64,000 bases of DNA, from assembly GCA_035765635.1 (NCBI GenBank), contig DASTWZ010000003.1, positions 124,001 to 188,000 of the forward strand, read 5' to 3'. The notes under the pieces were generated by a model. It did no database searches. It had not been told where the DNA came from and was given only the letters and a program-made list of their open reading frames with translations. Below are positions 58,316 to 64,000 of the stretch, piece after piece. Numbering within the stretch: position 1 is the first letter of the stretch; each line of letters opens with the position of its first letter. Made by a program: the position numbers and the translations under genes. The stretch comes from EW11 sp035765635 (GTDB lineage: Bacteria; Verrucomicrobiota; Verrucomicrobiia; Opitutales; Opitutaceae).

Positions 58316-59821
58316 CTAACTCGAGGGCCAGGCGGGAGCGGTGTTGCCCAGGCCGGCCATGAGCTGCATCAGAGCATTCTCGCTGAACAGTTCCTTCGGC
58401 AATTCCCCGGCGATGCGGCCGTTGCGCATCACGAGAATGCGCCGGCAGAGTCCGATCAATTCGGGCAACTCCGACGACACGACGAGGATGGCTTTGCCCT
58501 CGCAGGCGAGTTCGTCGAGCAGTTGATAAATTTCCGACTTGGCGCCGACGTCGACGCCGCGCGTCGGTTCGTCGATCAGAAGCACGTCGCACTGGCGGGC
58601 CAGCCACTTGGCCAGCGCGACTTTCTGCTGATTCCCGCCGCTCAAGCCTGCGATCAGCGTTTCCATCGAGGGCGTTTTCACTCGCAGCCGTTGATTGTAC
58701 TTTCCGGCGAGGGCGCGCTCCTTCGCGCGGTTCACCCAACCGATCCGGCTCAACAACGGCAGCGAGGCCAGCGATGTGTTTTCCCGGCAGCTCAAGCCCA
58801 GGACCAAACCTTGCCGTTTGCGATCTTCCGGAACCAAGCCGAGTCGAGCGGCCAGTGCGGCCTGCACCGAACCACACGAGATGGCGCGATCGTTCACGAC
58901 AATTTCACCGTGGGCGTCAGGATCCAAACCAAAGATGGCTTGAACCACTTCACTGCGGCCCGCGCCCACCAAACCTGCGATGCCGACGATCTCGCCGGCG
59001 TGCACGCTGAGGTGAATGTCTTCGAAGCGGCTCGAGCAAAGCTTCTTCACGCGCAACCGTTCCGGCCCGAGCTCACGCAAGAGATGCGCCGGGGTGTGCG
59101 GCTTGAGTTCGCGGCCGATCATCTGGGTGACGACGCGCTGCGCATTCGTGGCGCGTATTGGTTCTGTCGATACATGACGACCGTCGCGCAGCACGGTGAT
59201 GTGATCGCAGAGCTCGAACAGCTCCTCCATGCGATGCGAAACATAAATCAGCGTGATGCCGCGTTGCTTGAGTTCGCGCACCAGGCGAAACAGCTCGCGC
59301 GTCTCGCCGGCGGAGAGCGAACTGGTTGGCTCATCCATCACGATAATCTTCGCGCCGGTGCCGACCGCGCCCGCGATTTGGACAAGCTGTTCCTGGCCGG
59401 TGGACAAGGTTTCGATCAACACGTCCGGGCTCATCGTCGCGCCGATCTCGCGGAGCATCGCGCCGGCCCGCCGGTGCATATCCGCGCGGTCGACCCAGCC
59501 GATCTTGCTGCGCGGCAATTCGCCGAGGCAGAGATTCTCCGCCACGCTCAGGTTCGGACAGAACGCGAGTTCCTGGTGAACCATCGCGATGCCGAGTTTG
59601 CGCGCGGCGAGCGGATCCGCCGCGTGAACCAATTCCCCATCGACGCGAATCTCGCCGGAGTCCGCCGTGTACACTCCGGCAAGAATCTTGCCCAACGTGC
59701 TCTTGCCCGCGCCGTTTTCACCGATCAGCGCGTGGCACGATCCGGTTTCGATCTCGAAGCTCACTCCGTCCAAGGCGAGGACGCCAGGGAAGCGTTTGGT
59801 GATGTTCGAGAAAGAGATCAT
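58316..59821 (-). CDS. Sugar ABC transporter, double ATP-binding protein (RbsA/MglA type)
   Basis: A 501-residue protein with two ABC modules. The first has Walker A GENGAGKSTLGKIL, the signature LSTGQEQLVQIAGAV (LSxGQ) and Walker B IIVMDEPTSSL. The second has GLVGAGRSEVVQAIF (the degenerate P-loop usual in this family), LSGGNQQKVALAKWL and VLLIDEPTRGVDVGAKSEI. It powers import by the permease encoded two genes upstream. Ribose-, galactose- or xylose-type sugars are all possible. The gap to the upstream binding-protein gene is 33 bases. Confidence 0.93.
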   Translation of the reverse strand: MISFSNITKRFPGVLALDGVSFEIETGSCHALIGENGAGKSTLGKILAGVYTADSGEIRVDGELVHAADPLAARKLGIAMVHQELAFCPNLSVAENLCLGELPRSKIGWVDRADMHRRAGAMLREIGATMSPDVLIETLSTGQEQLVQIAGAVGTGAKIIVMDEPTSSLSAGETRELFRLVRELKQRGITLIYVSHRMEELFELCDHITVLRDGRHVSTEPIRATNAQRVVTQMIGRELKPHTPAHLLRELGPERLRVKKLCSSRFEDIHLSVHAGEIVGIAGLVGAGRSEVVQAIFGLDPDAHGEIVVNDRAISCGSVQAALAARLGLVPEDRKRQGLVLGLSCRENTSLASLPLLSRIGWVNRAKERALAGKYNQRLRVKTPSMETLIAGLSGGNQQKVALAKWLARQCDVLLIDEPTRGVDVGAKSEIYQLLDELACEGKAILVVSSELPELIGLCRRILVMRNGRIAGELPKELFSENALMQLMAGLGNTAPAWPSS

Positions 59822-59854
59822 GAGAATTTTCGAATCAGCGGCTTACCCGTCAGC

Positions 59855-60814
59855 TCAGCTCTTCCCCAGCCACTTGTTCCAATTCTTGGCGTACTCGTCG
59901 ACGTTCTCCTTGGTGACTTTCATCAAGGGGCTCACGTCTTTGACGCTGGCGGGGTTTTTCTTCAGGACGATCTTGTTGATCAAGTGCTCGACGGAGCGGT
60001 AACCCCACTCGTAGCTGCGCTGGCCGAGGAGGACGGCGACATGCCCATCGCGCAAATACGGCAGCGAGACCGGTAGTGCGTCCACGGATACACAGCTCAC
60101 CGTGCCGGGCTGCCACTTCAACGCGTTGTCCGTAAACAGAGCCCAGCCGCCGATCATGGCCCAGCCGTTGATGTCGGGATTCGATTGCATGACTTGCTCG
60201 ACCTTGGCGGCGGCGTCCTGCGGCGTCTCCTTGTGGTAGTAGGTATCGCGAATCGTGATACCGGGATACTTCTTGGCGCCTTCCTTCACGCCCTGCACGC
60301 GGCGCTGGAGGTTCGGGGCGTTCTGATTACCGGCCAGGATGGCGATGATGCCTTTGCCGCCCATGACCTTGGCGAGTTCGTCGATCACTTGTTTTCCGCA
60401 GTCGAAGTCGTCGACGCCGTAAATCACGAAGCGCTTGCTGTTCGGCGCATCGGAATCGAAGCACGCGACCGGCACGCCGTTGTCGACCGCGGAATTGATC
60501 GCGTCGGTGATCTTGTTGGCGTCGGAGCAACTCACGGCGATGCCTTCTGCACCGGCGAGCACGAGCTGCTCGATGGCCTCGGCCTGCTTCTGCGCGTCTT
60601 CCTCGTTGGGCGTGCGCCAGTCGATCGAGATGGAAACATTATGTTTCTTCCCGAGTTCGCGGGCCGCGTCTTCGGCGCCGACGCGCGCAGCCTGGAAGAC
60701 GGGATTGCCTTGGGATTTCGCCACGAGACCGATGGAAATTTTCCGCTCGGCGGAAAACGCAGTGACCGCAAACGCGCTGAGCGCGCAGGCCGTGAGGAGG
60801 AGTAGACGTTTCAT
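59855..60814 (-). CDS. Sugar ABC transporter substrate-binding protein
   Basis: A 319-residue periplasmic binding protein of the RbsB-like family (type I fold). Signal peptide MKRLLLLTACALSAFAVTAFSA. ISIGLVAKSQGNPVFQAARVGAEDAARELG, AEAIEQLVLAGAEGIAVSC, NGVPVACFDSDAPNSKRFVIYGVDDFDCGKQVIDELAKVMGGKG and LLGQRSYEWGYRSVEHLI are the family landmarks. It is the middle gene of the three-gene transport operon. The sugar cannot be told from the sequence; ribose is the family's best-known ligand. Confidence 0.93.
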   Translation of the reverse strand: MKRLLLLTACALSAFAVTAFSAERKISIGLVAKSQGNPVFQAARVGAEDAARELGKKHNVSISIDWRTPNEEDAQKQAEAIEQLVLAGAEGIAVSCSDANKITDAINSAVDNGVPVACFDSDAPNSKRFVIYGVDDFDCGKQVIDELAKVMGGKGIIAILAGNQNAPNLQRRVQGVKEGAKKYPGITIRDTYYHKETPQDAAAKVEQVMQSNPDINGWAMIGGWALFTDNALKWQPGTVSCVSVDALPVSLPYLRDGHVAVLLGQRSYEWGYRSVEHLINKIVLKKNPASVKDVSPLMKVTKENVDEYAKNWNKWLGKS

Positions 60815-60825
60815 GGATAAATGAT

Positions 60826-61983
60826 TCAGGACGATTTCGCGGTGAGGCGCCGGCGCGCGAGCCAGTTGTTGAAATTATCCAACACGACGGCGGCGATGAC
60901 CACGCTGCCGATGATGATCTGGCTGTAGTTCTGATCGATGCCGAGAATGAGAATGCCGCTGCTGATCATCTGAATGACCAGCGCGCCGAGCACCACGCCC
61001 AGCGCGGTGCCGCGGCCGCCGGTGAGACTCGCGCCGCCCACGACCGCCGCGGCGATGACATTCAACTCATAGCCCTGGCCATCACCGGACGAGGCGGCGC
61101 CGTAGTAGCCGAGGGAGAGCAGCGCAGCGATCCCGGCGGTGAGGCCCGAGATCACGTACACGCCGAGTTTCACGCGCTCGATGCGGATGCCACTGAAACG
61201 CGCTGCGACTTCATTGCCGCCGATCGCGTAGACGCGGCGTCCGGCGGCGAGCCGGGAGAGGAAAATCCAGCCCACGATCAAGACGAGCAGCATCACCAAC
61301 AGCGGAACGACGCTGAGCCCGTCGCCAATTTCCCAGCGCACGATATCGCGAAAAAGTTGGGGAAAATTTCCGACCGATTGACCCTTTGTAGTGACAAAAG
61401 CGATACCGCGCAGGATCGCCATCGCGCCGAGCGTGATGATGAAAGGATGGACGCCGAGCACGACGGTGAGTCCGCCGTTGAAAAGCCCCGACAACGCCCC
61501 CGCGCCAATACAGACCAACGCGCCAACGAAAATCGCGGTGCCCGGCCCGAGCGCGGCCGCCGCGTCGCCCTGCGGCCCGTACCGATGCAGCACGAGAGCG
61601 CCCAACACGGAGGCGAGCGCATAAATCGAACCCACGGAAAGATCGATGCCGCCGGAGATGATCACGACGGCCATGCCCACGGCCATGATCGCGATGAAGC
61701 TCGTGTCCTTCGCGAGCTGCGCGAGGTTTTGCGCATTCAGGAATTTGTTGCGCTCGGTGAAGGCGGGCGTGCGTTCGCCTTGGGCATTGACGGTAAAGAC
61801 CCGATGCCGCGTGCCATCGGCGGCGCGCTCGAACAGCGGGGCGCGCACCGTGCCCGAAAAAATCGTCAGCACCACGCCGAGAAACAGGACCACGAGAATG
61901 AGGCCGCGGCCGCTTCCCAAATCGAAGAAGCTCGACCATTTACTTCCAGAGGCAGCAGTCGGTGCGGGTGCAGGGGTGGACAT
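60826..61983 (-). CDS. Sugar ABC transporter permease (RbsC type)
   Basis: A 385-residue inner-membrane permease of the BPD_transp_2 family with about ten helices. Landmarks are FIAIMAVGMAVVIISGGIDLSVGSIYALASVLGAL, VLGVHPFIITLGAMAILRGIAFVTTKG, YAIGGNEVAARFSGIRIERVKLGVYVISGLTAGIAALLSLG and GYELNVIAAAVVGGASLTGGRGTALGVVLGALVI. A periplasmic insertion of about 50 residues after the first helix (ERAADGTRHRVFTVNAQGERT) is longer than usual. The start at 61983 is chosen; upstream codons lie in the divergent promoter. It is the first gene of the operon and is divergent from the symporter. Confidence 0.92.
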   Translation of the reverse strand: MSTPAPAPTAASGSKWSSFFDLGSGRGLILVVLFLGVVLTIFSGTVRAPLFERAADGTRHRVFTVNAQGERTPAFTERNKFLNAQNLAQLAKDTSFIAIMAVGMAVVIISGGIDLSVGSIYALASVLGALVLHRYGPQGDAAAALGPGTAIFVGALVCIGAGALSGLFNGGLTVVLGVHPFIITLGAMAILRGIAFVTTKGQSVGNFPQLFRDIVRWEIGDGLSVVPLLVMLLVLIVGWIFLSRLAAGRRVYAIGGNEVAARFSGIRIERVKLGVYVISGLTAGIAALLSLGYYGAASSGDGQGYELNVIAAAVVGGASLTGGRGTALGVVLGALVIQMISSGILILGIDQNYSQIIIGSVVIAAVVLDNFNNWLARRRLTAKSS

Positions 61984-62064
61984 ACAACAAAGGCGAAACA
62001 AACCAGATGAAGGCGCGAGCCCAGACAAGGCAAAGGCGAGCGTGTGCCATTCTACCATGTGACC

Positions 62065-62129
62065 GCGCAATACCTCATATGAGTGAATTTGCGCCTCTGG
62101 TATGGGTGCAACGATTTCGTTGCGAAATC
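62065..62129. promoter_or_regulatory. Candidate operators between the sugar transporter operon and the symporter gene
   Basis: In the 244-base divergent region there are three inverted repeats. GCGCAA (62065-62070) and TTGCGC (62089-62094) flank the perfect palindrome CTCATATGAG (62074-62083). GCAACGA-TT-TCGTTGC spans 62108-62123 and overlaps GATTTCG-TTG-CGAAATC (62113-62129). The last two resemble the size and symmetry of LacI/GntR-type sites. Binding is not proven. Confidence 0.45.
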
Positions 62130-62227
62130 TTGCCATCCGTCCTCGCGCACGCTGTAGACGAGAGGGCTTCATCACTATTTGCCGCGATCCACTCGGCAAG
62201 TGGCCCCCAACCCAACCCTCTGCAACC

Positions 62228-63958
62228 ATGTCTCCCCTGTTAGCAGTCGTGATTGATTCTGCCTCCGCCGGAAGCGGATCACATTTCCTCAATCTCGCTT
62301 GGATCGACTATTTGATCCTGGCGGTGTATTTCATCTTCGTCCTCGGCATCGGCTGGGTCCTGCGCAAGTACATGAAGACCAGCGCGGACTTCTTCGAATC
62401 AGGGCGATCGCTGCCCGCCTGGGTTTGCGCGCTGGGCTTCATCGGAGCCAATCTCGGAGCGCAGGAAGTGATCGGCATGGCGGCGTCCGGTGCGAAATAC
62501 GGCATCGCGACGAGCCACTTCTACTGGGTCGGCGCGATTCCCGCGATGATCTTCGTCGGTATCTTCATGATGCCATTCTACTATGGCTCGAAGGCTCGCT
62601 CCGTTCCGGAATACTTGAAGCTGCGATTTGACGAAAAAACCCGCGCGCTGAACGCGATCAGTTTCGCGGTGATGACCGTGTTTTCCTCCGGAATTTCGAT
62701 GCACGCGCTGGCGCTGCTGCTCAACGCCATCTTGGACTGGAACTACAATGTCTGCATCGTTGCCTCCAGCGTCATCGTCCTGATCTACATTTATACAGGC
62801 GGCCTGACGTCGGCGATCTACAACGAAGTGCTGCAATTCTTCCTGATCGTCTTCGGATTTCTCCCCCTCGTCTTGATCGGCCTCAAAGATGTCGGCGGTT
62901 GGGGCGGCCTGGTCAGCAAACTCGAGCCGAACCTGACGCACTCGTGGAAGTACATGGCCAACACGCATGACAACCCGATGGGCGTGGAAGCCTTCAGTTT
63001 GATCGTGGGCCTCGGCTTCGTGCTTTCCTTCGGTTACTGGTGCACGGACTTCCTGGTGATTCAGCGCGCGATGGCCGCGAAGGACATGAACTCCGCGCGC
63101 TGCACGCCGATCATCGCCGCGATTCCGAAGATGCTTTTCCCCGCGCTGGTGATTCTGCCCGGCATCATCGCTCTCGGCTTGGTCAAACGCGGCGGCTTCG
63201 ATCTGCCACAGGCAGCCGGCGGCGGGCCGGACTACAACATGGTCGTCCCTGCCCTGCTCGCGAAATATTTCCCGAACGGCATGCTCGGCATCGGCCTCAC
63301 GGCTCTCATGGCTTCGTTCATGTCGGGCATGGCGGGTAACGTCACCGCGTTCAACACGGTGTGGACGTATGACCTTTATCAGGGCCACATCAACAAAGGC
63401 GCCACGGACCATCACCTCGTCAAAGTCGGCCGCATCACGACGGTCGTCGGCCTGCTCCTCAGCGCGGCCGCCGCCTACACGGCGCGCCAGTTCAACAACA
63501 TCATGGACATGCTCCAATTGGTGTTCGGCTTCGTGAATGCTCCGCTCTTCGCGATTTTCCTCCTCGGCATGTTCTGGAAACGCGCGACCGGCCACGGCGC
63601 GTTTTTCGGCCTGGTCATCGGCACCGTTTCCGCCGCGATTTTCCAAGGCATGTCCCTGCCGGTGGGTGAAACAGCGAGCCTGCTCAAGGGCGGCTGGCTG
63701 ACGGTGAACTGGACGTTCACCAGCTCGATGGCGCAGAACTTCTGGATGGCGATCGTCGCCTTCACCGGATGCTTCCTCGGCACGGCGATCATCTCGCTCG
63801 CGACGAGTCCGAACCGCACGGAAAACGAACTACGCGGTCTGGTCTACGCGCTCACCGACAAGCCTCACGCCGAAGGCGCTCCATGGTATAAACGCCCCGG
63901 TCCGCTCGGCTTGATTGTGCTCGGTGCCACGCTGGCATTGAACATCATCTTCTGGTGA
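62228..63958 (+). CDS. Sodium:solute symporter (SSS family)
   Basis: A 576-residue transporter with about 14 helices. LILAVYFIFVLGIGWVLRKY, SADFFESGRSLPAWVCALGFIGANLGAQEVIGMAASGAKYG (the SSS core motif with conserved Gly/Ala), MMPFYYGSKARSVPEYLKLRFDEKTR, IYTGGLTSAIYNEVLQFFLIV and LTALMASFMSGMAGNVTAFNTVWTYDLYQ (second-half sodium site) fit SGLT-like sugar symporters such as those for galactose or myo-inositol. The start at 62228 (MSPLLAVVIDSA) is chosen over the frame at 62102. It is divergent from the sugar ABC operon and probably shares its control. Confidence 0.92.
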   Translation: MSPLLAVVIDSASAGSGSHFLNLAWIDYLILAVYFIFVLGIGWVLRKYMKTSADFFESGRSLPAWVCALGFIGANLGAQEVIGMAASGAKYGIATSHFYWVGAIPAMIFVGIFMMPFYYGSKARSVPEYLKLRFDEKTRALNAISFAVMTVFSSGISMHALALLLNAILDWNYNVCIVASSVIVLIYIYTGGLTSAIYNEVLQFFLIVFGFLPLVLIGLKDVGGWGGLVSKLEPNLTHSWKYMANTHDNPMGVEAFSLIVGLGFVLSFGYWCTDFLVIQRAMAAKDMNSARCTPIIAAIPKMLFPALVILPGIIALGLVKRGGFDLPQAAGGGPDYNMVVPALLAKYFPNGMLGIGLTALMASFMSGMAGNVTAFNTVWTYDLYQGHINKGATDHHLVKVGRITTVVGLLLSAAAAYTARQFNNIMDMLQLVFGFVNAPLFAIFLLGMFWKRATGHGAFFGLVIGTVSAAIFQGMSLPVGETASLLKGGWLTVNWTFTSSMAQNFWMAIVAFTGCFLGTAIISLATSPNRTENELRGLVYALTDKPHAEGAPWYKRPGPLGLIVLGATLALNIIFW

Positions 63959-64000
63959 AGCCGCGCATCGACTAACTCATCCCTCAACCTTTCTAAATCA

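Noticed and set aside
62399..63646. 415-codon open frame on the minus strand
   Set aside because: Antisense to the symporter gene; its translation is unusually rich in Asp, Glu, His and Arg, as expected from reversed membrane-protein codons.

Overview
The window looks like the chromosome of a verrucomicrobium, most likely from or near the Opitutaceae. The base composition is high G+C. There is a secreted protein ending in a PEP-CTERM sorting signal (48527-49342), a membrane-tethered ECF sigma factor with a long C-terminal extension, two large hybrid histidine kinases, and several families of palindromic intergenic repeats built from short cacgaa/ttccgtg words. The assignment rests on gene content and repeat style only; no rRNA is present.

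Layout. 1-5160: end of an ECF sigma factor, Ohr peroxidase, GlsB-type membrane protein, ribosome hibernation factor, UdgX DNA glycosylase divergent from a type IB topoisomerase, a DUF2934 protein and a small exported protein. 5224-7264: two-gene carbohydrate operon (GH105 hydrolase, SMP-30 lactonase-like). 7431-11918: stand-alone ribosomal protein S18, Sua5, HisC, an alpha/beta hydrolase with an unusual C-terminal domain and a HAD phosphatase. 12236-19821: two hybrid sensor kinases, one with a solute-binding sensor and one with a long array of OB-like repeats. 20081-24868: a small biosynthetic locus of two halogenase-type flavoproteins, an acyl carrier protein and a ketosynthase. 24948-25751: endonuclease III and tRNA-Val(CAC).

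25722-39220 is a 13.5-kb integrated element inserted at the 3' end of tRNA-Val. It is bounded by a 27-bp direct repeat and carries a tyrosine integrase at its right end. It is more A+T-rich than its surroundings. It encodes an AlpA-like regulator, RNase H, a winged-helix initiator-like protein whose own gene contains 24-bp iteron-like repeats, a small-terminase-like protein, a 586-residue virion-like protein and a left arm of unknown cargo genes. No capsid, large terminase or portal gene is seen, so a phage satellite or degraded prophage is the best reading.

39221-64000: repeats, an HxlR regulator with paired operators divergent from a membrane protein, the membrane-tethered sigma factor followed by a gene for a paralogue of its extracytoplasmic domain, a double-thioredoxin protein, GcvP, the PEP-CTERM protein, a PanE-like reductase, a PA0069-type radical SAM protein, a TPR protein, a rhomboid-like protein overlapping PrmB, a TPR membrane protein beside a TPR-AAA ATPase, MetW, and a sugar ABC transporter divergent from a sodium/solute symporter.
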